From Botryotinia globosa (lineage: Eukaryota > Ascomycota > Leotiomycetes > Helotiales > Sclerotiniaceae): a DNA stretch of 64,000 bases. This document shows positions 1 through 11,729 of the stretch, in pieces. Under the pieces are notes generated by a model. That model worked only from the letters and a program-made list of their open reading frames with translations, was not told the DNA's origin and did no database searches. Each line of letters begins with the position of its first letter. The first letter of the stretch is position 1. The position numbers and the translations under genes were made by a program. The DNA lies in NCBI GenBank assembly GCA_014898425.1, contig RCSZ01000009.1:2170001-2234000 (forward strand), given 5' to 3'.

Positions 1-2074
1 TTCTGAATTCCACAAGTCACCATCTTATGATCGACTCAAGAAGCTAACTTGTGATGGATTAAAGAGCATACCATCCACACCCACTCGAGCTTTATCGAAT
101 CAAACCTCGAAGTCAGATCAAAGTGTTATGAGCACACATTCTGAACATATCGCACAAAATGGCAAATCAGGCACGAGTGAGCGACCGGCTACTACTTCTC
201 GTACTGATAGTAGTTTGGGGGGGGCAGTGGTACCACCGAAGGGCAAACTTACTGTAAAGATTAATGAAGCCAGAGGATTGAGAAAGAGCGTGGATCCTTA
301 CGTTGTAGCCGTTTTCCAACGAAACGAGCTGGTATCAAAAGGACCACAATCAGAAGAGGACGATGAGGATGAAGGCAACTCACATAGCCCCGGTGGCATT
401 CCCATTGGTGGCATTCCGATTACGCGAACTGGAAGTGACTCCGGTCGTTCCATGGCAATTCCGATGAAAAGTAGGCAAAGCAGCAATACTAGCTTGTCGG
501 AATACAGAGATTTCAAGAATAAGGGCCGGAAAATGTTTACCCACCCAAAATGGGATGCTGAAGCTGTCTTGTAAGTGTGTCGGAGAGATTAGTGGCTCAT
601 CTAGCTAATGATACTTAGTGATGTTGTTGGCTCAGATACAAGAGTCAATATAACCATTTACGACCGAGCTCAACAAGCAGAAGAATTTTTGGGTCATGTT
701 GATCTTCAAGCCAATCTTGTTGAGAATGTCGATGCTCCAGTTACCGGCTGGTTTCAACTTCGTGGCAAAGATATGACATCGAATGCAGGAAATGTAGGTG
801 AGGTTCACGTCGAAATTTCCTTCCAGCGAACAGAAAAGAGACATTACGGACCAGATGATTTCCAGATTTTGAAGCTTATCGGAAAGGGTACATTTGGCCA
901 AGTCTATCAAGTAAGGAAGAAGGATACCAAGAGAATCTACGCTATGAAAGTTCTTCAAAAGAAGGTCATTGTTCAAAAGAAGGAGGTTGCTCACACCGTT
1001 GGCGAGAGAAATATTCTTGTTCGAACAGCTACAGCCGATTCTCCATTCATTGTTGGTCTTAAATTCTCCTTCCAGACTCCAACAGATCTATATCTTGTCA
1101 CAGATTATATGTCTGGAGGCGAATTGTTCTGGCATTTGCAAAAGGAGGGAAGATTTGATGAGCAACGTGCCAAATTTTACATTGCGGAACTCATCCTAGC
1201 ACTTGAACATCTTCACAAACATGATATCGTCTATCGGGACTTGAAACCAGAGAACATCTTGTTGGACGCAAATGGACACATTGCTTTGTGTGACTTTGGT
1301 CTATCGAAAGCGAACCTTACGAAGAATGCCACGACTAATACATTCTGTGGTACTACAGAGTACCTTGCACCCGAAGTTCTTTTGGATGAAGCTGGATATA
1401 CAAAGATGGTTGATTTCTGGTCTTTAGGAGTCTTGGTGTTTGAGATGTGTTGTGGGTGGAGTCCATTCTATGCAGAAGATACACAACAAATGTACAAGAA
1501 TATCGCTTTTGGTAAAGTTCGATTTCCAAGAGATACTTTGACTACAGAGGGCCGAAACTTCGTCAAAGGATTACTTAACAGAAATCCCAAACATCGTCTT
1601 GGGGCTACCGATGATGCTGAAGAATTAAAGAGACATCCTTTCTTCCAGGACATTGATTGGGATGCTCTTACCAAGAAGCTTATCACCCCCCCCTTCAAAC
1701 CAAAGTTGAAGTCAGAGACCGATACATCCAATTTCGATCCTGAATTCACCAATGCCTTGAATGGTGCATCATCACTCAACGCACGTGCAGCTGCCCTTGC
1801 TGCAGGCATGGCAACATCAACACCATTATCCCCAGGCATGCAAGCAAATTTCAAGGGCTTCACATTTGTTGATGAAAGCTCGATTGAAGAAAACATGAGA
1901 GATAGAGTCAAAGATGAATACGAGGATCGAATGGATCAAGACACTAATGATCCAGAACGTGATTGGGAGGACCCATTTGATATCCCTGATAAATCACGCA
2001 TGGATCGAATGAGTGGCGTAGTGAGGAATCACAATGAAGATGAACGAATGTTCAATGGTGATGACTTCCATTGA
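1..2074 (+). CDS. SCH9: AGC-family Ser/Thr protein kinase, Sch9-like (5' partial)
   Basis: This is the 3' part of a nutrient-responsive kinase of the Sch9/S6K type, which in fungi acts downstream of TORC1 and PDK1 on growth, ribosome biogenesis and stress. The frame is already open at base 2, so the true start lies off the left edge. One 48-bp intron is seen (571-618; the split codon becomes Phe). About 674 residues are visible: a Ser/Thr-rich leader, a C2-like segment from about residue 81 (GKLTVKINEARGL), and a kinase domain from about 271 with glycine loop GKGTFGQV, catalytic YRDLKPEN, DFG, T-loop TFCGTTEYLAPE (the PDK1 site) and APE. The AGC tail carries a turn-like TPLSP and the hydrophobic motif FKGFTF. 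The C2-plus-AGC order and FxGFTF motif separate it from PKA and from classical PKC. The acidic extension after the hydrophobic motif (about 70 residues) is family-typical. Confidence 0.93.
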
Positions 2075-3884
2075 TCCTTTGTTTATCTCTCATCATGACC
2101 TCATCTTATGTATTTAAGGATCTGGTGCAGACAAGTTTTCTTTTTGTGTCAGCATACATATACAATCTTCCTTTTTATTTCCAATTCGGGTTTGATGAAT
2201 GGAATAGGGTTCATGGTGTGGTGCATGCATGCTTTCCATTGTATCTTACTTTGTCTTTCATGGTCTTCTTTACTTGTTCGCCGACTATTTGGTGGGTTCA
2301 TTACTGGAGATGATTGATCGATACATAATCTGGGGAATCTTACCTTACATCCGTTTACATACTTATGATGATATTTTTCGAGTGGTAAGAGCATGGGCTT
2401 GGCGTAATTGATGGATGATTGATTGCGTGTGCTTGTCTTCGCGCTTGTTTTTTTGCATTGGGATGGAGTTGAGTTATTTGCACTGCATGAGGCGCATGGT
2501 TTGTATCAATTTGCTTGCTTCTATATCTATAGGAGTATGAATGAGAGGATAAGGGTGGAATGATCAGTGGTGGTATGGGATAAGTGTAGTGGAGAAAAGA
2601 AGAAACGCAACCCTCAAGAAGCATTGAGTGTAGTACTAGCATCGACGATTGCATTCTTATGACGGAACATGTTGTTCAGGATGTGCGGTGGGAGATGGAA
2701 TGAGCTGTGTGGTGGAAGTGCAATTGGGGCAAGGAAGAGAAAAGGGATATAATATTGATAGAAGCTTTTAGGCATGAGTGATTAGAGAATGCGGATTATG
2801 ATTAATGAAAGAAGTGAGAGAGGAGCGCATAATTCGAAGGAAGGGAAGAGGAGATGATATGAGAAGAAAAAAAAGTCCTGAGAAGTTATTTATCTATCGG
2901 ATTGTATTGTATCATTCGTGCTTATGTATGTTCATTGGTTTGATCTTGAGGGGTAAGGTGTGAGATTTCATGTGAGATGTGATATCAAATATGTGGTGTG
3001 GTGTGAGATCTAGGGCATACGAGCAACTGATACAAGGATATCAAAGGCATAGCTGCACACGTGTGTCGATTTGCAAGATAGTTTGTTGCCCTTCCATCTA
3101 CATGTCAAGAATGCTTGCTTCGAACCCTATCTCATGATCAAACATGCACGGTGGTATCTGTCGATCACTCATCCATTTGTTTCGTATTTCTTTGCCCTCG
3201 AATATGAGGGAAGACCTATCCAAAGTTGTAAATCTTCAAGATGTCTGTCCCGAAATTTTCGGGCATATTGTGCAGTAAGTAGGTAGGTAGGTACATGAAC
3301 ATTCACTCAATCTTAATTCTTCGCCCGCCCTAATCTATGAACTCGGAACCTTCGTAACTCTCACGTCAATTTCTAGAATTATATTGGGATTGCCTCAATG
3401 GATAGCAAAGGTCTGTGAGATCACATTCCTGGGTGAGAAATTGATCTCGGGAATCTTTCCGGATTTGAGGTTTTGAGGTTTTGTCGATTTATTACTTGAT
3501 GGTTCCTTGTGTGCAAAATATGGTGGTACACTTTGTTTTTTGTGTACCGCGGGACACTCTTCAGGGAACTCCAAATTGTCCCTTCGTCGAGTTTGTCGAC
3601 GTTGATAGCAGGTACTGCGCCCGTTCACAATAGCGCTAATGTGCCCTCGTAAAGACCGCAACTCACTGTCTTGCCACTTTTCTGTCCTCTGAGATCCATG
3701 GGCAGGGGCAAAATTTAGAGGCTCACTATATCTTCGGTAACCATACGACTTCTATATCGGGTGTGAAAGGTTTGTTACAACATACCCGGAAGTCTAAATG
3801 TGACTTTCGATACTATTCGCATGGTGTTTCATTACATCGGACCAATATGATTTTACAATGCACAACAACGCAAGCACCAAGTGC
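2075..3884. other. Intergenic region between convergent SCH9 and FAD-oxidoreductase genes
   Basis: This 1.8-kb stretch holds no convincing gene. Open frames of 60-100 codons exist on both strands, but they lack recognisable motifs and overlap one another. The sequence is T/G-rich just downstream of the kinase stop, as expected for a 3' untranslated region. A short TAGG-type run lies near 3280-3295. Confidence 0.6.
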
Positions 3885-5844
3885 TCATTGTCTCCGGCAC
3901 AATCTTCCAGTCGCATCCTCAACCCATTTATCACTCCCCACACATGTTGGACAATAGAATACATCGTCACCATCGTAAGTCTTCTTCACTTCTTCCAACT
4001 TTGGTAAACTCTCACCGTAAAAATCCTTCAAAAAATCCGGATCAAACCTATCCGCTTCATTCATATAACATCCAGTATCAGGCGCCAACTTTTTCATCGC
4101 TCCGACTTTTGTGTATGTTATATCATCCCTAATTTCTTGTACGATAGCCTCGTCGGTATCTGTGGTCCATCCGCGCGCTACGACATTGTGTATGTATGAA
4201 GATCTCCATGCGGGATTCAGTCCTGAGCTTTTATCGGGGACAAACACTTGACCGCCTCCAACTAGAGAGACAGAAGTAAAAGCAAATTGTCCTTGTGATC
4301 CAGCAGTTGCATTCAGCATATCGTTGAGATTCGTCAAAGAAGATGTCAGTGCTGTACGGCCCAAAAGACGCCCACCGAAAGCCCCAGTTCCAACGCCTGC
4401 TGCACTCTTACCACCTGAAAGTGTCTGGTAGTACTCGGCATATGTTGGAAACTCCAAATAACTCGGATTAATAAGGAGACTTGCGTTATACTGCTCAAGT
4501 TTGGACATTAAAGTTTCAAGTATTTCCTGGGTTTCGGGAAGAGTCTTTCCTGACACGGCTATAGCATGTTGATAACCGGTTGTGAAATTTCCAAAAACAG
4601 GCGCATAGCTCTGCACTGCCCAACTTCCATACCCAGAAAGACCAGCATCATTGAGATCTGGATATGCAGAGTATATCAATGCCAAGGCTGTCATGAATAC
4701 TGGAATTTCCGCATCGGTCAGTGGTGCAACGGCTAGTGTTTGGGCAGAAATTGATGTCGTTGGATACGCCTTGATGATTGTCGATACGACCACTCCATAT
4801 GTTCCACCTCCTCCACCTCTAATGGCAAAGAACATATCTTGATTGTGACAGTTATTTGCAGTAACGATCTCTCCATTTGCAAGGACCACTTCAGCTTCGA
4901 GTATTTGATCGGCACCAAGGCCATAATCGCGAGATGCGGGTGAATGACCTCCTCCTTGAAACCACCCTCCGATGCATCCTACAGTCTATAGAATATCAGT
5001 CTTATATTAATTTATTTTCGCTCATTCTACATACCGGATCACCACCGCCTACAACAACCACATTTTGTTTCGTGGCCTCTGCATAGACATCTTCCCAGAC
5101 ATAACCGCCAGCAATCTTAAATGCGCTCCCTTCCCAATTCGATGATCTACAGCCATCAGAAGGTAAATATGTATCTTGAAAGATGATACCTTGTCTAAGA
5201 TATCTGATCCAAACCTCTAAACTACCATAACCAGTGGATCTATATGAGAAGAATTAATTACCTATACTTTACTATTCGATAGGAACACGATCGATCACCT
5301 ACCTACCCAGTAGGTCATGGCCAGTATTTCTGACCACCAACCTAATATTATTTTTCCTAGCGAAAGCTACTCCCTTAGCAACATCTTCAGGTGTCGTCGC
5401 ATTTACAACATATCGAGGAGCATCTCCAATCGAGCATTTTCCTGGAATTGCTCCTATCGCAAAATCAATCGGTGGGCAAGAGTTGTTAATAGGTGTATCT
5501 AGAGCAATTGGGTCATCTGCAACGAGCTCCTCGTCTGACAATTCTTTCACAACCGTAGAACATGCGTCTAAGTTTTGTTGTGGTCCTGGATAACAAACAA
5601 TCGCTGCTGGTGTTGCTTTGATTAATTTCCCAGATATTGACGCGTTGAATGATTTCCATGAGTGTTGTGAGGGCCAGCAGCCATCAGTTGGTCCCTATCA
5701 CTAGTCAGGAATGATATTGTGTATAGACCGGGGTAAATGTACACATTTACAATCTTTTGAGTATTCCGATTTTATATTACCACCAGAATCCGTCGCAAAA
5801 GTCAGAGACACGAGAGCAAAAAGACACAAAATGAATCGAAGCAT
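3885..5844 (-). CDS. Secreted FAD-linked oxidoreductase, berberine-bridge-enzyme-like
   Basis: Four exons on the minus strand (5844-5743, 5694-5303, 5239-5035, 4985-3885) give 599 residues. The N-terminus is a signal peptide (MLRFILCLFALVSLTFA), so the enzyme should be secreted. Then come a CKCGPTDGCWPS block typical of isoamyl-alcohol-oxidase-like fungal BBE proteins and the PCMH-type FAD domain. RNTGHDLLGRSTG carries the histidine (about residue 160) that binds FAD covalently in this superfamily. GGWFQGGGHSP follows, and the C-terminal BBE segment has YMNEADRFDPDF. Where bicovalent members have a cysteine before PTVG, this protein has Asp (GGDPTVG), so a single covalent FAD link is expected. 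The substrate cannot be read from sequence. Intron 1 has a GTACAT donor, chosen because it alone keeps the CKC-GPTDGCWPS frame open. Confidence 0.9.
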
Positions 5845-8800
5845 TCTTGTATTTATTGAGAATATTGTATCAGGGTAAAATTCAAGGGGGGATCTGATAT
5901 TGGGTCTTTAAAAGTATAAATTAGCACCTCGGTCTACTTGCAAATACCGTAATGAGACATTTCACGCAAATCTACGCCCCAAGCATCAGAAAAGGAAAGA
6001 GACAAGCACATATTACAGCCACCCGAGTTTTAACTTCAGCTGGTCGGATAATTAACAGCGCATCAAATCACTTCTATGTTCATACTATGTAATATCACAA
6101 GAAAGAAGCCAGCCAAATATGATTCAAATCTGTAATAAATTACATAGAGTATTTTTCAATCATTTTATACAGTTTTTGATTCGAGCGATTGAAATATAAA
6201 TTGAAAGATCATTTTGAAAGGAAAATGCCATTTGAAGGTGTGTTTTCCACGTCCAGCTCGAGCTTAATTGATGGTCCGCGGCTTGGAACAGGGCGATTTC
6301 GTCATGCAAATACAATCTTCACATCATCCCCACAATCTTGACGTTACATCGGATTTTGATTAACGTGAGAGATGGGAGCATTGATAAGCGATAGGTATCG
6401 CTCTTCTATTGCGAATGTCGCATTTCGGAAGGATGGAAGGAGTGCCTCTACGTAAGCGAAAAAACAGGCGGAAATTGAGTACCTTTTCACAGGACTCCTT
6501 TAATAGATTATAAATTTATTTCACATGAAATACTGGAATTTGAAAAAAGAAAACGAAAATTCGAGTCTTTTTTGTATTGATAAGAAGTTTTTATTTTATT
6601 TCATATCATATCGAAAAAAGATTCTAATTATTGAAGCTCTTTCAAATAGTGGTCAATTCCCGCCTGTTTTTTCGCTGACGTAGAGCATGCCTCCTCGATT
6701 TAGCCGACATCCCGCTTCCGCGCACGGTCCCCAATGCTCCTTTATGAATGTGTATATGACTGATCTTTCTGTTGGAAATTGCGGTTCTTTTACAATTAAT
6801 TCGTCTCGTTCTTTGATTTACTATATTTCTTCTGTCTTATAAGTTTGTCTACTTTTTGTAGCTGTTGGAGAATTTTAGTCGGTGAGGTTATTGTATTTTG
6901 GACATCTTTTCAGTATAGACTCTGCGGTCTTGCGGCATTGCTATGCGGTCTTGATATTTCCTACATGTTCACTGTTTGTCATTATTTTGTCTGAATCAAG
7001 TCTTCCTTTTCAAGTTCGTCCTTATGAATCTCCACTATTTCACAAGGCATCTTCGTAGTCCTCGAATCTTTACCGTCTTTTAATTTGGACATATCCAAGA
7101 GTCCACCGCTCAAAGGTAAAGGGCAATCGTAGCTATCTTTGTTGATGTTCTCCGAGGAAGAGGATCAGCCAGGGCGCAGAAATCCCTAGTAATAGTAGAG
7201 AGAGATTCATTTCGACTTAATCGCGAGATGGAGCTCACCTTTATCAATTCATATACCTGCGGAGAAGAAAAGGCATTGCAAAATTTCCAAGAAGCGCTGG
7301 GTCGATCGAATCAGACATTTGGAATGACAAGTGGACTGTGTTTGGCCCTGGTGCTATTGAAACGTGGATAAACTCTTGGGCATAAACTGGAAAGGAGACA
7401 CGAGCTGGGACTTGGAAGAAAGAACCTCATATGCTCTTTGATACCTTTTTCCCAGCTCACAGCGACGATCGAGGACGACCGAAAAACGAAGATGAAAAGC
7501 GAGGGGATTCGAAATTGTAAGTCATGCAAGGACATGAATGTGGAATTTTCACACCCTTACCATCATTTGATCAAGCATATAACAACATCAAGAATATCTA
7601 AAGCAAGCGTGGAACTCGAACAAAAAATTTAGTGCACATACAGTATACTATATTCTGAGAGTTGCTTATCTGTTTGGAAACTAGAATGGCAAGTGTCTAC
7701 TCTATAACTATCTATGCATACGATGGTCAAAAGTAAACCTATTTGCACTCATTTTGGGGGGATGATAGACATTTTGCTCTAGAAGTGGAGTTCTAGATTA
7801 GATCAAGTGGCAGGAGAAGAAGTTATCAGTGTCTCCAGGTCATCGGGCTTCGAGACTCACAACTATAGAATTTCAAATCTATTTCCACTGCTTGATATAC
7901 CGCACGCATTCCCACAGTAGTTTGTTATCGCTCGCAAGCGCTGTTCTCTTCTATCGAGACTCGAGATATCGACGATGAAATGGAGAATGAGTGTGCGACT
8001 TAATGTGTCTTTGAAGTATAAGTAGCTAGCCTTCTGAGGAGATAATTCGCAGGAGATAATGAGTTAATTCCAGCGGACCCCCCACCACTTGTGAACTCCA
8101 GCCATAATGTATATATATCTACTATATCACTTTTTATATATTCATTTTTCATAGATTAGCTCCCCCATTCTCTCACACAATCACAAAATACGTAGCTGAC
8201 ATATTGATTCCATCTCTCCCAAGCCCTCCGCATATATTATATATACGATGCACTCCACTCCAAACAAACAAGAGAATCACAACTTCAAAGTCAAATAACC
8301 CCCATCGATATCGAACTCCACTTCCTTTCCTTTCCTCGGCTCTCCCAGATCCAGTTAAACAGGCTGTTGTAGAGCCAATCCCAACCCCATTAATCCCATA
8401 GGTGTTGAAGATTTCCGTACGTATATCTCACGCTGGACACGTTTTGCCATTAACAATACCATTTTTGTTTAAGATTTCGTTCACATACCCGAGAATTACA
8501 CATCCTACCATATCCAAGCCATACATTCTACTCCGAGATACAAAGCAAATCTTATTTCATACATAGTGAAAGTCAAAGGGTCGAAGCTTCCTATGAAACG
8601 AGAATCTTGAAGCGAAAAGAGAAAGACAGTCGTGATGTGGTGTGGTATATGTTATTCACTCAGTGTATTCAATATTCCGGACTGGAATTCAACAATCAAA
8701 ACTTTTAGAACATTCAATTGCTGCTGAATATTGAAAGTTTTTCGGATGTTGAGATGTTTTGAATGATTCGATTCATCTAGAGTAATGGATTTTTAGAATC

Positions 8801-11600
8801 GATAATCAATTCTCCAGAATAACAAAAGTAGAACCTGAAAATGGAATACAGGCCAGTCTATTTAGAAACACTGCGTTTATTGATCTTTGATTCGTCTATA
8901 TAATGTTTGGATCACGATCATTCATATAGTGTTACAGCGAATCAGATGCGAGTAACGTGGTATGTGGTAGGTAGGCACAGGTATAGACATAGGTAATGAT
9001 TATCGTAAGATGAGCCGTGTTATGTATCATGTATATGAAATCTCAAATTCAGCTAACAACTGTAACCACCAATTATGAATATGGACAATGACTCTCTCAC
9101 ACATATACATATACCCAACGGGATCATCGAAAGAAAGCGAAGCGTAACGTTCTCGAGGTATATTTCAATCATATCATCCATTCAACTTGTGTTAAGCTAT
9201 ACTCTATGTATATCCATCTAACTCAAGATAAATGTCAATGTGATACCATCCCAAACAACCCAGGTATTTCTTTCAGCGAGCCAAGTCAACTCTCAGCTTC
9301 TAGCTCAACTTATCCTATAACATAACAGCAGATAAAATATCACGTGTCTTCCCGTGTTTTCGTGTCACTACTCATCATGTGTACTGACTGGATGTATGCA
9401 CTTGCACTCCATCTCACAAAGCTCACTCATCTTGTACTTTCTTGGCTGAACTCATCTTTAATCTCTCGCCACCCTCTCAATGCATGTGATGAGTCTTCGC
9501 CTCCCCAGCCTAATTCCACGATCCCGAATAACCCACCTCTATCATCCGCCTGAACACGCAAGTAAGATCTATAGACTGTGGGGGTTACAATGGGGATTTG
9601 GGGGTTGTATCTTACACATGTATCCAGACTATGTACTTTGCCTCACCCTGACCGCTAGATCGTTGAAGCATAATTTGAGGATGGGGAAACGAAAAAAGCC
9701 ATAAGCTTATGAGATAGAGCGGGTATGACGCGTGAGGTAAATAATGGAGGCAAGTAGTGCGTAATGGGTGGTAGACTCGAGAAGCTAAGAATATCCGGGG
9801 TAGTACAAAGACAAGTAACCTACAATACAGTCAGCCCTCTACCTGACTCCGACTCTAACTCCCAGCTCCAGCATCCAGTTACGAAACGAAGAATCACCAG
9901 TTGAAGATCGCAAGTGACTCAAGCAACCATCACCGTCATATCATGACTTAAACCGTGCAAAACCATGTATCAGTCATATGTCATGCCATTTCCTCTCCTA
10001 CTCTAAATCCACTAGCCAAACTCCCGAGACTCCTACCAGAAATATCCAAGTATCGCGGTTTCCGAGAACTTTCCGGCTCCAGATCATACTAGTTGATCTT
10101 TTCAACACCAAAAAGAGAACAAAAAGACGATAAATTGAATAAATGGAGTCAGTCGTCTGTACCCGCGACGACGTGGCGCAATTTATCCATCCATCCATTT
10201 TATCCACGTCTTTAACCACGTCCTTTATCCATAGGGCTTTACTTGCTTGCTTGGTTACTTGCAGATACCGGTATTCACCTATCCTATGCCACTCCACCCC
10301 ATCCAATATCCAACCGGCGAATCCGAAGATTCCGATCATCAGTCAATCCTGTGGATGAACAAAAGATTTCGACACCGTACAGTGTCCATCATATTATCTG
10401 TGACCTGTCGGACTGACTTCGCAAATCCACTTACATAATTTCGAGTAGGGCGAGTTCGCTCGACACACAGATGAAAGTCGATCTTTCGTATCATTTCACT
10501 GGCACAGAAAATTTTCTTACATTCTGCATTCTACCTGTTTCCAATTTTCTGGGTCAGAAGTTAGAACCAGTAGATAGACGCCAGATTCCAATGGTGATTA
10601 AGAAAACTTATCCATTCGCTTGACGAGTCGCCTGTCAACAGGCTCCCTCCCTCGCTCCCTAGTACACACCTACATATACACATACAGTAGTCTAGAAGAC
10701 CGTAGCGAAAGACACACATACACACACATGCACACCCAAGTCCACCTTTTGTATATCAAAGTGGAGAGGATACCTACACACATATCGATAGTGCGTACCG
10801 GCGAAGACGGATACACATGTGTAAGTGATATTTGTACACTCGCAGGCATGAATTAGCACGCTGTGAATTCCAGACGAGTCGATGTTCTTGAGGTTTAGCT
10901 TGACAACTTGATGTGAGTGGATGGTTTTGATTTACACATCTACGAATCGAGTAGTTCGGGTTACCAATAACGTGGAACGTAACGAGAGAGCGTGGAGCTA
11001 GCCATTGATACTTCTGCAATCTCGATTCTCTCCCTACCTAGTACCTACGATATCGGTAGAATTACTCTAACGATTTCTATCATTTGAGACCTTCACACGG
11101 AGATGGGTTGAGGATGCTTTACTCGGGTATAAAAAGAGGCATCTATGTATACCATTACCATCACGATATGCTTACCACACACCATACAATGTAGTCAACT
11201 ACCTAGCATTTGATCCAGTTTGCGGATAATAACAATACCAAATCCAATCAAATATCTACCCCAAATCCCATCATCTTCTCCGTACTCATCCATAGAATAT
11301 ACATCGAATTCTTGCCACTCCGATGTACCTACGAGCCTACCTAGGTATGTTACCGTATGTAACTATCATGCCCCTCTCACTTGCCCACCCTCTCTCCGCT
11401 CCCGATGTCCTCACGATGTACGATAGATTCAAATTTCCACCCAAGCTTTGCAAATCATAAGATCATAGATAGAATCATAGATCATCATAGAAGACGGCAC
11501 AGGCACGCGAAGGGTAGAGGGGATCCATTGTTAGGCTTCAATTTTTCTTTTCTCTCGGGGGTTTCAATAATTACCTACCCCGCCAATGCAGATAGATACC
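5845..11600. other. Gene-poor divergent intergenic region, left part
   Basis: No convincing protein-coding gene is seen here. Open frames are short, lack codon-usage or motif support and occur on both strands alike. The left edge is the promoter side of the FAD-oxidoreductase gene. An inverted-repeat element occupies 6451-6680. A 55-codon stop-free stretch ending at 7385 is described under the findings. The rest is AT-leaning sequence with CA/TA-rich runs (for example around 10670-10740) and no recognisable RNA gene. Confidence 0.55.
6451..6680. mobile_element. Short inverted-repeat element (MITE-like), TA-flanked
   Basis: Two terminal arms of about 30 bp face each other. The left arm begins CGTAAGCGAAAAAACAGGCG at 6451. 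The reverse complement of the right end begins CGTCAGCGAAAAAACAGGCG at 6680. They match apart from a few positions, and the match fades after a shared AATTGA. The element is flanked by TA on both sides (6449-6450, 6681-6682), the duplication made by Tc1/mariner-type transposases. The 5-bp CTCTA/TAGAG symmetry could instead mean the arms extend outward. The interior is AT-rich and has no coding capacity, so this would be a non-autonomous element. Confidence 0.6.
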
Positions 11601-11642
11601 AACATATTTTGGCGTGAGGGTGGGGGATTGGGAGAGGAGAGC

Positions 11643-11729
11643 ATGGATGGGATGGATGGGATGGATGGGATGGATGGGATGGATGGGATGGATGGGATGG
11701 ATGGGATGGATGGGATGGGATGGGATGGG
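11643..11729. repeat. Minisatellite: 8 x 9-bp ATGGATGGG followed by 3 x 5-bp ATGGG
   Basis: Eight perfect tandem copies of ATGGATGGG occupy 11643-11714, and three ATGGG units follow to 11729. The 9-bp unit keeps a reading frame open on both strands (Met-Asp-Gly on plus, Pro-Ile-His or Pro-Ser-Ile on minus). That explains several long but meaningless open frames here. Confidence 0.95.
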
